Positions 1 through 6,362 of a stretch of DNA of 7,418 bases are shown one piece after another. The stretch is taken from NCBI GenBank assembly GCA_035437945.1, contig DAOMZG010000328.1:1-7418 (forward strand). The letters are read 5' to 3'. The position numbers and the translations under genes were made by a program. The number at the start of each line of letters is the position of its first letter. The stretch's first letter is position 1. The notes beneath the pieces are model-generated. The model searched no databases. It had not been told where the DNA came from and saw nothing but the letters and a program-made list of their open reading frames with translations. Source of the stretch: UBA9464 sp003445095 (GTDB taxonomy: Bacteria; Verrucomicrobiota; Verrucomicrobiia; Limisphaerales; UBA9464).

Positions 1-258
1 CGAAGCGCGTGACTCGTTGTTGGATGGTTGATTCCCCGCGACGGTGCGAAAGGAAGAGTGCGCGTCGTTCCCTCCGTATAGGGCGTCCGGCTTGTGGGTG
101 GGGGTGCGCGAACTTTTGTTGCAGGTGCAACAAAAGTTCGCACGCCTCTATTCGGGCGGAGCGAACGGCCCCTTAGATCGGAGCCTTCGACGCAAACAAT
201 GATCCACCGCACGGCAGAATCCGCTACTGACCAGGGAATCCGCTCGCGGGAATCTCCC
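1..258. other. Left-edge non-coding region
   Basis: No convincing gene was found here. The reading frame of the downstream membrane-protein gene stays open back to about position 94, but that extension runs straight through a perfect hairpin at 108-141 and encodes a basic, low-complexity peptide unlike the rest of the protein, so I treat it as untranslated. Another frame open from position 3 to about 174 encodes an Arg/Cys-rich peptide that reads through the same palindrome and looks spurious. The region also has a 9-base direct repeat (gaatccgct at 217-225 and 236-244). No clear promoter hexamers were identified. Confidence 0.5.
108..141. repeat. Perfect inverted repeat, 16-bp arms and 2-nt spacer
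   Basis: The left arm (108-123, gcgaacttttgttgca) is exactly complementary to the right arm (126-141), separated only by gg. Realistically the hairpin closes with a loop of 4 or more bases. No run of T follows on either strand, so it is not a classical intrinsic terminator for either direction. It could be a REP-like palindrome, a processed RNA structure in the leader of the downstream genes, or a protein-binding site. A full 16-bp perfect match is far beyond chance in a window of this size; its role is unknown. Confidence 0.9.
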
Positions 259-1485
259 ATGACCACTAGGTTCCGCCGCATGGAATCAGCTTTCGGAGCT
301 GCTGCGCCACGAACGCAGGTGGGGTCGGAGAGGCGCTTCGAATTCACCACGATCGCACCGCGAAGCTGGCCCGTCCCAGTGATGGTTTTCGCGGCCGCCT
401 GTATCACGGTGGGAATTCTGTGGGACATCTCGTGGCACGCGACGATCGGTCGCGACACGTTTTGGACGCCGGCCCACATGATGATTTATCTCGGAGGAAC
501 CTTGGGGGGATGGGTCGGTGGTTGGTTGGCTTTCTCGGCGACTTTCCTCCGACGCGATCAACTTATCGGCAGCACCATTGGCATTCTTGGAGCTCGGGCG
601 CCGTTGGGCGCGTGGGTCGCTATCTGGGGCGCGGCAGCGATGCTGACGTCGGCGCCGCTCGATGACTGGTGGCACAATGCCTACGGTCTCGACGTCAAGA
701 TCCTGTCGCCACCGCATGCGCTGCTCGCGGCCGGAATGTATGGCGTCGCTGTGGGGGCGGTCTTGTTGGCAGCCGCCCAGCGCAATCAACCGTCGGCTGG
801 AGGGACCACGGTAGCTCCAGGCTTCGTCATCGCGGCCACGGGAGTTCAACTCAGTCTGGCGTCGATTCTACTGACCGAATTGAGTTTTCCGAACCTCCAA
901 CACACCGCGTCGTTCTACTTGGTCTCGGCCGCCATGTATCCGGCCTTCCTCACCGCCATCGCGCGTTATGCTCCGACGCGCTGGGCCGCGACGAAGGTCT
1001 CGCTCGTTTATATGGCGGTCCTGTTGACGATGGTTTGGATCCTCCCGCTCTTCCCGGCGGAACCCAAGCTCGCTCCGATTTACAACCGAGTGACACACAT
1101 GACACCGCCCAGTTTTCCGCTGCTGCTGGTCGCGCCTGCGCTCGCCATTGATGTTTTGTTTCAAAGTACGCGGCGCCGGCTTGGGCTCGGCTGGACGAGC
1201 TTGCGTATTTTGGCAGCGGCGACCTTGTTCGTAGCCATCTTTCTTCCTCTGCAATGGCACTTCGCGAAATTCCTCATCAGCCCTGCTGCCGATAGCGCGG
1301 TGTTGGCTGGGCACGGCCGGTTTATTGGCTACATGGGCGAGCGATCTCAATGGCAAGAAGCTTTCTGGCGGTTGGATCGGGATCCGTTTACGGAAATCAC
1401 TGTGGTGAAGATGTGGCTACTCGCGTTGGTCGCGTGCAGCGTGGGGAATCTGATCGGAACGTTCTTCGGTCGTATTCGCCGATGA
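259..1485 (+). CDS. Polytopic membrane protein with duplicated D-x2-WH...PxH motif, function unknown
   Basis: Predicted integral inner-membrane protein of about 408 residues with roughly ten hydrophobic segments (near residues 36-57, 74-97, 114-132, 153-173, 188-208, 217-237, 246-265, 286-302, 315-335 and 382-404). A motif D-x2-W-H-x3-G-x-D-x(4,5)-P-x-H occurs twice: WDISWH...GRD...PAH (about 55-73) and LDDWWH...GLD...PPH (about 134-153), each leading into a hydrophobic segment. Clustered His, Asp and Trp at membrane edges suggest metal or haem ligation, but that is inference. I recall similar conserved hypothetical membrane proteins in other phyla but cannot name a family. The ATG at 259 was chosen because the frame upstream crosses a perfect hairpin; ATGs at 199 and 280 remain possible and none has a strong ribosome binding site. 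The stop codon overlaps the next gene's start (ATGA), implying translational coupling. Confidence 0.8.
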   Translation: MTTRFRRMESAFGAAAPRTQVGSERRFEFTTIAPRSWPVPVMVFAAACITVGILWDISWHATIGRDTFWTPAHMMIYLGGTLGGWVGGWLAFSATFLRRDQLIGSTIGILGARAPLGAWVAIWGAAAMLTSAPLDDWWHNAYGLDVKILSPPHALLAAGMYGVAVGAVLLAAAQRNQPSAGGTTVAPGFVIAATGVQLSLASILLTELSFPNLQHTASFYLVSAAMYPAFLTAIARYAPTRWAATKVSLVYMAVLLTMVWILPLFPAEPKLAPIYNRVTHMTPPSFPLLLVAPALAIDVLFQSTRRRLGLGWTSLRILAAATLFVAIFLPLQWHFAKFLISPAADSAVLAGHGRFIGYMGERSQWQEAFWRLDRDPFTEITVVKMWLLALVACSVGNLIGTFFGRIRR

Positions 1486-3032
1486 ACTTGCTCGGCCGGG
1501 TCGGACTAGGGTTGGTCGCTGTTTGGCTCGCGGCGGTGCCCGTGGTGGCGCACGTGGGAAGTCCCTTCATCGTATTTGAGGGACGGGCTGGCGATTTCCC
1601 GGTTCAAGTCGTAGTCAGACAACCCGAGGTAGTGCCCGGTCTGGCTGAGATTTCAGTGCGCATTTTGGGCGGCAATCCGACCGGAGTTCGCGTTCTCCCC
1701 TTACACGGTAACACCGACAAATCGGGCGCGCCTCGACCCGACATCGCCAAACCAGTTCCGGGAGAAACCAACCTCTACACGGCGGCCCTTTGGTTCATGA
1801 ATCGAGGAGCTTACGGAATCGAAGTTCAGGTAGAGGGTCCGAGCGGGGGCACCGCCATCGTTCCCGTCAATTCAGTCGCGTACGATCGAAAATCCATGCC
1901 GGCCGGACTCGGGATCGCCCTGGCGATCGTGGGTGCCGGGTTAGCGTTGGGAGTCATCGCGATTGCGATGGCCGCGGCGCGGGAAGCGACCTTGCCAGCG
2001 GGAGTACCGCCGAGTCGCGGACGGTGGGGTTGGGCGGCACTCGCGGGCTTTGTAGGAGTGACCGCGGTGGGCGGTGCCATTTTCGGCGGTTCGGCGTGGT
2101 GGAACCAGGAGGATACCCGGCATATCACTCGAGTGCTTTATCGGCAACTCGCGCACAAAGTGACCACGGTCCCGGCCGGTTCGGGAACGCAGCTTCAATT
2201 GACGCTCACCGATTCCCGCTACGGCCTGCGACCGTACCGACCGGTGCCTGAGCACGGAAAACTGGTGCACCTGTTCGTCGTCGGTGAGGACACTTCGCTC
2301 GGAGTTCCCGCGTTGGCTCACCTCCATCCACACGAGTCGGGAGAAAAGGAATTCACGTGCCGTTTGCCCAACCTTCCGGCGGGTCGCTATCGAGTATTCA
2401 CTGAGCTCACGCATGAGGAAGGTTTCACGCAAACCCTCACCAATTCCCTCGAACTAGCCGAGCAAACCACCGCCACTGGATGGTCCGATCCCGACGACTC
2501 GGCTGCGTCGGCGGGCCCGGGTGCAATGTCACCAGTTCCGGTGGGCGACGGTTTGATGGTGCACCTTCGCGTGCAGGCAGCGCTGCCCGGCGAGGTGAGT
2601 CGATTGGAGGCCCGAATTGACCAGGCGGACGGCGCGCCCGCACCGTTGGAACCTTACCTCCGCATGCTGGGTCACGCAGTCGTGATGCGCGATGACGGTT
2701 CCGTGTTTGGTCACTTGCATCCCGCGGGCTCGCTCTCGATGGCGGCGGCGAGGACATTTGCCCGAAAGCTCGACGGTGAAGCGGGTGTGAAAGCCACTGA
2801 TGCCAACTGCGGCGATCTCGAGGCCGTTCCGGCAGCGGTCGCGGCGGCGCTGGGTCGTCGGGGAGAGGTCAGTTTTCCGTACGTGTTTCCGAACGCCGGA
2901 AATTATTTCGTCTGGATCCAAGTGAAGGTGGCGGGGCGCATCTACACGGCGCCGTTCCGGGTTACGATTGGGGGCCAACGTGCTGTCGCGACTTCTTCGG
3001 AGCGCGAACCCACCGAAGCGGTAGAAGGCTAG
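1482..3032 (+). CDS. Exported membrane-anchored protein with two HLHP modules, function unknown
   Basis: Predicted 516-residue envelope protein. The N-terminus has a signal-like segment (residues 1-23, ending VVAH). A beta-rich part follows (about 28-135), then two hydrophobic segments (about 141-165 and 183-205), then a large soluble C-terminal part. That part holds two related modules: H263...H280-L-H-P283 followed by LPAGRYRVF, and H398...H411-L-H-P414 followed by NAGNYFVWIQV. Each looks like one beta domain ending in a G-x-Y strand. A DPDDS stretch (336-340) separates them. The repeated histidines could bind a metal such as copper; this is inference. The start at 1482 is preferred over an upstream in-frame ATG at 1350 because it gives a signal peptide and an ATGA overlap with the preceding gene, which implies co-expression. 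I recall similar conserved hypothetical proteins in Acidobacteria-like genomes, with no assigned function known to me. Confidence 0.85.
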   Translation: MNLLGRVGLGLVAVWLAAVPVVAHVGSPFIVFEGRAGDFPVQVVVRQPEVVPGLAEISVRILGGNPTGVRVLPLHGNTDKSGAPRPDIAKPVPGETNLYTAALWFMNRGAYGIEVQVEGPSGGTAIVPVNSVAYDRKSMPAGLGIALAIVGAGLALGVIAIAMAAAREATLPAGVPPSRGRWGWAALAGFVGVTAVGGAIFGGSAWWNQEDTRHITRVLYRQLAHKVTTVPAGSGTQLQLTLTDSRYGLRPYRPVPEHGKLVHLFVVGEDTSLGVPALAHLHPHESGEKEFTCRLPNLPAGRYRVFTELTHEEGFTQTLTNSLELAEQTTATGWSDPDDSAASAGPGAMSPVPVGDGLMVHLRVQAALPGEVSRLEARIDQADGAPAPLEPYLRMLGHAVVMRDDGSVFGHLHPAGSLSMAAARTFARKLDGEAGVKATDANCGDLEAVPAAVAAALGRRGEVSFPYVFPNAGNYFVWIQVKVAGRIYTAPFRVTIGGQRAVATSSEREPTEAVEG

Positions 3033-3083
3033 GTCAATTGAGCAACTGCGAGGGCGGGAACTGGCGAGCATACGTCGGCGGGT

Positions 3084-3108
3084 TGTTTTCGGCGTCCCGC
3101 CGAAAACA
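3084..3108. repeat. Perfect hairpin, 11-bp arms and 3-nt loop
   Basis: The arm tgttttcggcg (3084-3094) pairs perfectly with 3098-3108 across the loop tcc. It begins 52 bases after the stop of the + strand HLHP-protein gene. A short T-rich stretch (tctttt, 3119-3124) lies about 10 bases beyond, too far for a textbook intrinsic terminator. It may still act as a transcript 3' end structure, or belong to the same class of elements as the stem-loops at 3159-3218. Confidence 0.85.
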
Positions 3109-3158
3109 TCGTCCCCAATCTTTTCTCCCGGGCGTACTCACCGAGAGTGGTTGACGAA

Positions 3159-3218
3159 GGTCTGGGCGCGACGCCCAGACCCACACGTCGGCGTGTGCTC
3201 CGCAATCCTACTGCGGAG
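3159..3218. repeat. Three stem-loops placed end to end
   Basis: Three inverted repeats abut with no bases between them. The first is 3159-3181, with arms ggtctgggcg (10 bp) and loop cga. The second is 3182-3197, with arms cacacg (6 bp) and loop tcgg. The third is 3198-3218, with arms ctccgca (7 bp) and a 7-base loop. All arms pair perfectly and the sequences differ between stems, so this is not a tandem repeat of one unit. The arrangement would fold into a row of hairpins in RNA from either strand. It may be a bidirectional termination or RNA-stabilising element, a structured small RNA, or a mosaic of small palindromic repeats; the sequence alone does not decide. Confidence 0.8.
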
Positions 3219-3284
3219 TTCGGGCTCAATGCACCACTGGTCCGCGTCATCGCCGGCTCATCAGCTAGGTGGGCATGCCGCTCA

Positions 3285-3371
3285 TCGGAGCAGATGATTG
3301 TGGAGCTTTACGGAGACCTCCGGCGGTTGGCGACGGCACGAATTCGCAAGCTGCCGCCCGGCAGACCTGAG
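3285..3371 (+). pseudogene. Degenerate fragment resembling an ECF sigma factor
   Basis: In one + frame this stretch reads SEQMIVELYGDLRRLA and continues through RIRKLPPG. It aligns without gaps to the usual early part of ECF sigma factors of the type common in Planctomycetes and Verrucomicrobia, as I remember it: (A)EQLLPLVYDELRRLA followed by a basic stretch and PPGQTL. The expected continuation (QTLQ-TALVHEA) is not in frame. Weak traces appear in the bases after 3360 (cagacc, ctgagg-like and gcacgaaggcc words) but need several frame changes. No start region, sigma-2 core or sigma-4 helix-turn-helix is present, and glgP begins at 3413 on the other strand. I read it as a gene relic. Chance similarity of about 25 residues cannot be excluded without a profile search. 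Confidence 0.45.
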
Positions 3372-3412
3372 GACGACCAACGGCACGAAGGCCCCCGTGT
3401 TAGGCGTTCGAC

Positions 3413-5563
3413 TCAGGGCCGCAGATAGTATTTCTCGGTGTATTCCTGGACCATGCGCCAAGTGCTGTACTTCGCGGCCAACGTCGTGAACGCCCGCCGA
3501 ATCTTGGCGATCCACTGCCGCGGAATTCCATTGGCATCCCGATTGAAGAAGGTCGGAACCAGCTCTTGGGTTAGGCCTTTGAACACGTTGAGGCTATCGA
3601 TGCGGTCCTGTTCCTGGACATCCTCCGGATGCGAATCGGGCCCGATCCCAAATCCGTTGGTATTATCGAAGCCCTCGCGCCACCAGCCGTCGAGAATGGA
3701 GAAATTCAGACAGCCATGGGGGGTGGTCTTCATGCCGCTCGTGCCGGACGCCTCCAACGGTCGCCGCGGATTGTTCAGCCAGATGTCGCAGCCGGAAACC
3801 ATCTGCCGGCACACGTGAATGTCGTAGTTTTCGATGAAGACGAGGTGACCCTTCATCTCGCTGAACTTCGACAGGTGGATGATTTTTTGGATGAACTGCT
3901 TACCGGCATCATCACGCGGATGAGCTTTGCCGGCGAACACGAACTGGACCGGCCGACTTGTGTCGCGCACCAGTTTCAGAATGTTGTCGAATTGATCGAA
4001 AATTAGCGGGGCGCGCTTGTAGGTAGCGAAGCGGCGCGCGAACCCGATGGTCAACGCGTCAGGATTCAACATCGCGTCAAACGTGATGAAATCGCTATGG
4101 GCGAAGGAGCGGCCCTGAATCAACAGACGGCGACGTGCGAACTCGATCAGCTCGCGCCGCAATCGATACCGCATGGCCCACAATTCTTCATCCGACGTCA
4201 CGGCCGGATCGGCCATCTTCTGCCAGAACTCGGGCGTATTGGCCTCGTAAACAAAGTTCTCCGGGTTGCCGCCGAGCTCCTGGTACTTCTTCTTCCACAT
4301 TCGGCGGATCGGGCCCTTGATCCAACCCACCAGGTGAATCCCATTGGTGATTGAACCGATCGGAACGTCGTCGGCCTTTTCTTTGCCGAAGAATCCTTTC
4401 CACATGTCGCGACTCACTTCCCCGTGGAGGGCACTGACGCCATTGGCGGAACGAGAGAAGTTCAACGCGAGGGCGGTCATGCAAAACGGGCTCTTCGCTC
4501 GACCTGGATGCTCATTGCCCAGCTCCATGACTTGCTCATGGGTCAGGTTCAGATTATCGGCAAATTTCCCGCCGGCGAGGCGCATCAAGTCGCTGGTGAA
4601 CCGGTCGTGTCCCGCTTCGACAGGAGTGTGGGTGGTGAAGATGCACTCCTGTTTAGTGAGAGTGCACGCCTCGGCGAAACTGGATCCCGCCGCCATTTTT
4701 TCACGGACGAGCTCGAGCGTCAGAAACGCAGCGTGGCCTTCATTCATGTGGAAGGTGGACGGTTGAATTCCCAACGCACGCAAGAGCCGAACGCCTCCGA
4801 CACCCAGGAGGATCTCCTGCATGATGCGGGTGGTCGTGTCCCCGCCGTAGACGCGGTTGGTTAGGTCGCGGTATTGGCCTTCGTTTTCCGGCCGATTCGA
4901 ATCGAGTAGATACACCGGAATCCGTCCGATATTCACTCGCCAGGCGTGGAATCGAATCGGCTGGCCGAAGATTCGGACCGTGCAGACGATGGGCTCGCCG
5001 CGGGCGTCGGTGACGGGGTCGAGCGGCAGATTGCGAGGAATTAAGGGGGAGTACTGTTCCTGCTGCCAATTGTCATTGGTGATCTCCTGTTGGAAATAGC
5101 CTTCGCGGTAGAAAAGGCTAATGCCGACAAACCCCAGTCCCAGATCGCTGGCTGACTTGGCGTGATCGCCCGCCAAAGCGCCCAGACCGCCGGCCGCAAT
5201 GGGCAGGCACTCGTGGAACGCGAATTCCGCCGAGAAGTAGGCCACGGGATTCGAGGCTAACTGGGGCGCGTGCGCCGCGGCCCAAGTGTCTGTCTTCTTG
5301 AGGTAGGCTTCGAAATTCTTCAGCGTCTTTCGCACACGCTCTGCAAATTCCGGCTCTTGCAGCCGGACGCGCAGTTCATAGTCGGAAACCTCGTGCAGTA
5401 CCGCCACGGGGTTGTGATAAAGATTCTGCCAGCCTCGAGGTGTCAATTGATGGAACAGGTCTTGGGCTTCCTGATCCCAACTCCACCAGAGATTTCGGGC
5501 GAGACGGTTCAAGCCGTCGGTGAGTTCTTTCAGTTCAGGTCCGGTCAACGGTTTCGCGCTCAT
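3413..5563 (-). CDS. glgP: Alpha-glucan phosphorylase (GT35) with N-terminal DUF3417
   Basis: Pyridoxal-phosphate enzyme that releases glucose 1-phosphate from the non-reducing ends of glycogen or maltodextrin using inorganic phosphate; cytoplasmic. The 716-residue product starts with a DUF3417-type region (LARNLWWSWD near residue 22). It then shows YFSAEFAFHE...AAGGLGALAGDH (about 109-133), HMNEGHAAF (about 272), FTTHTPVEAGHD (about 309), GSITNGIH (about 403), GFARRFATYKR (about 507), and the cofactor-site segment EASGTSGMK with the predicted PLP lysine near 612, followed by LDGWW. This is the short-type phosphorylase family that includes Thermus and mycobacterial enzymes. It ends at MVQEYTEKYY without the C-terminal extension I recall in mycobacterial forms. 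The ATG at 5563 is preferred; a TTG two codons earlier (5569) is also in frame. No strong ribosome binding site is seen. It lies 151 bp downstream of thiE in the same orientation, so it may have its own promoter. Confidence 0.96.
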   Translation of the reverse strand: MSAKPLTGPELKELTDGLNRLARNLWWSWDQEAQDLFHQLTPRGWQNLYHNPVAVLHEVSDYELRVRLQEPEFAERVRKTLKNFEAYLKKTDTWAAAHAPQLASNPVAYFSAEFAFHECLPIAAGGLGALAGDHAKSASDLGLGFVGISLFYREGYFQQEITNDNWQQEQYSPLIPRNLPLDPVTDARGEPIVCTVRIFGQPIRFHAWRVNIGRIPVYLLDSNRPENEGQYRDLTNRVYGGDTTTRIMQEILLGVGGVRLLRALGIQPSTFHMNEGHAAFLTLELVREKMAAGSSFAEACTLTKQECIFTTHTPVEAGHDRFTSDLMRLAGGKFADNLNLTHEQVMELGNEHPGRAKSPFCMTALALNFSRSANGVSALHGEVSRDMWKGFFGKEKADDVPIGSITNGIHLVGWIKGPIRRMWKKKYQELGGNPENFVYEANTPEFWQKMADPAVTSDEELWAMRYRLRRELIEFARRRLLIQGRSFAHSDFITFDAMLNPDALTIGFARRFATYKRAPLIFDQFDNILKLVRDTSRPVQFVFAGKAHPRDDAGKQFIQKIIHLSKFSEMKGHLVFIENYDIHVCRQMVSGCDIWLNNPRRPLEASGTSGMKTTPHGCLNFSILDGWWREGFDNTNGFGIGPDSHPEDVQEQDRIDSLNVFKGLTQELVPTFFNRDANGIPRQWIAKIRRAFTTLAAKYSTWRMVQEYTEKYYLRP

Positions 5564-5582
5564 AATCAATTCAGGGAATAGC

Positions 5583-5613
5583 GGCGCGGTCGTGGGGACT
5601 ACACCGCCGCGCC
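5583..5613 (-). promoter_or_regulatory. Possible stem-loop in the thiE-glgP intergenic region
   Basis: The segment ggcgcgg (5583-5589) pairs with ccgcgcc (5607-5613). The stem may extend through a G-T pair, one mismatch and three further pairs (gtg with cac). On the transcribed strand it ends about 20 bases before the glgP ATG and is not followed by a T tract. It could be a weak terminator after thiE or a leader structure affecting glgP translation. The evidence is only the inverted repeat in a GC-rich background. Confidence 0.35.
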
Positions 5614-5714
5614 AACGACTACTCGCCAGGTTGCTTTGCGGGAATCCAAATCTACTTCCCGGTGCGTTTTCTGGACTAGCTCATCCCAGCTCCCCGCGCT
5701 GAAGCCCTCTTGCT

Positions 5715-6353
5715 TTAGTCCAAGCGACGGCGGAATTCCCGGCAAGTCTCCGAGACGTCCGCGGCGTTGAGTATCGCCGAGACAACACAAATCCGGGTCG
5801 CGCCAGCCGCCCGAACCGACTCCAAATTGTCCAGGGTTATCCCCCCAATGGCGAACCACGGGATCGACACGTTGGCAGCGGCCCAACGGACATATTCCAG
5901 TGTCACTGCCGGACGCCCAGGCTTGGTGCCTGTAGGAAACACTGGCCCGATGGCAATGTAGTCGGCCCCGGCGGCTACGGCGCGCTCTGCTTGGTCGGGC
6001 GCGTGGCTGCTCAAACCGAATTCCGTTGGACGTCCCTCGGACCGCAGTTCCGACACCCGCTTCCAACCAGAATCAAAAAAATCCTCCTGCCCCAAATGAC
6101 ATACATCGGCGCCGATTTCCCGGGCGACCTCGAGGTGATCGTTGATGACTAGTCGCGCGCCGGCAGCCGAAGTCACCGGTTGAATCAAGCGAGCCAATCG
6201 CAGGATGTCAGCCGGTGGGACCGCCTTGGCTCGGAGTTGAACGAGGTCCGCGCCCCCGTCGCACAGCGCCCCAGTGAGGGCCACGGGATCTCGCCCTGCG
6301 AGATAGGCGGTGTCTAAGAAAGTGTAGAGGCGACAGTCTCTCAGCGGAATCAT
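5715..6353 (-). CDS. thiE: Thiamine phosphate synthase
   Basis: Joins hydroxymethylpyrimidine diphosphate with the thiazole phosphate to make thiamine monophosphate in the cytoplasm. The 212-residue length fits the family, a TIM-barrel enzyme. Motifs appear in the expected order: VQLRAK (38-43), INDHLEVA (70-77), GADVCHLGQED (81-91), GLSSH (113-117), DYIAIGPVFPTGTK (131-144, the phosphate/pyrophosphate-binding loop), PWFAIGGI (165-172) and VVSAI (190-194). The ATG at 6353 lies 9 bp after the stop codon of the prepilin-like gene on the same strand, so co-transcription is likely. No TPP (THI-box) riboswitch is visible upstream, in keeping with an internal operon position. No other thiamine gene is present in the window. 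The family assignment is secure; the in vivo role is inferred from homology. Confidence 0.97.
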   Translation of the reverse strand: MIPLRDCRLYTFLDTAYLAGRDPVALTGALCDGGADLVQLRAKAVPPADILRLARLIQPVTSAAGARLVINDHLEVAREIGADVCHLGQEDFFDSGWKRVSELRSEGRPTEFGLSSHAPDQAERAVAAGADYIAIGPVFPTGTKPGRPAVTLEYVRWAAANVSIPWFAIGGITLDNLESVRAAGATRICVVSAILNAADVSETCREFRRRLD

Positions 6354-6362
6354 GTCCGCAGT

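Larger units (their letters stand above)
3033..3412. other. 380-bp convergent intergenic region with hairpins and gene relic
   Basis: This gap separates the + strand two-gene unit from the - strand glgP, so both transcription units end here. It holds a hairpin at 3084-3108, three abutting stem-loops at 3159-3218, and a fragment resembling an ECF sigma factor from about 3285. The stretches 3033-3083 and 3109-3158 show nothing recognisable. No stem is directly followed by a T-rich tract, though the stems could still stop or protect transcripts from both sides. Confidence 0.7.

Noticed and set aside
3..174. Open + frame encoding a Cys/Arg-rich peptide at the left edge
   Set aside because: The cysteines cluster at the palindrome and the frame has no recognisable domain; most likely a chance open frame in GC-rich DNA.
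94..258. N-terminal extension of the membrane-protein reading frame back to 94
   Set aside because: It reads through a perfect 16-bp-arm hairpin, is Arg/Thr-rich and hydrophilic unlike the rest, and the membrane protein is complete from 259.
286..849. Long - strand open frame opposite the membrane-protein gene (and similar ones at 868-1356, 1941-2432 and 2529-3071)
   Set aside because: Arg/Pro-rich translations without domains, lying opposite well-supported genes; typical antisense shadows of high-GC coding DNA.
1350..1481. Upstream ATG extension of the HLHP-protein gene
   Set aside because: It would overlap the preceding gene by 136 bases and bury the signal peptide; the ATGA overlap at 1482 is the natural start.
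3084..3218. CRISPR array or tandem repeat
   Set aside because: The stems have different sequences and there are no repeated units with unique spacers.
3029..3250. - strand open frame in the intergenic region
   Set aside because: It passes through all the intergenic hairpins and encodes a basic peptide with no recognisable motif.
5599..6066. - strand open frame overlapping thiE and running into the thiE-glgP gap
   Set aside because: Mostly an out-of-frame shadow of thiE; the tail beyond thiE is short, without its own start or a recognisable domain.
6354..6362. TPP riboswitch before thiE
   Set aside because: Only 9 bases separate thiE from the preceding gene and no THI-box-like sequence was recognised in the end of that gene.
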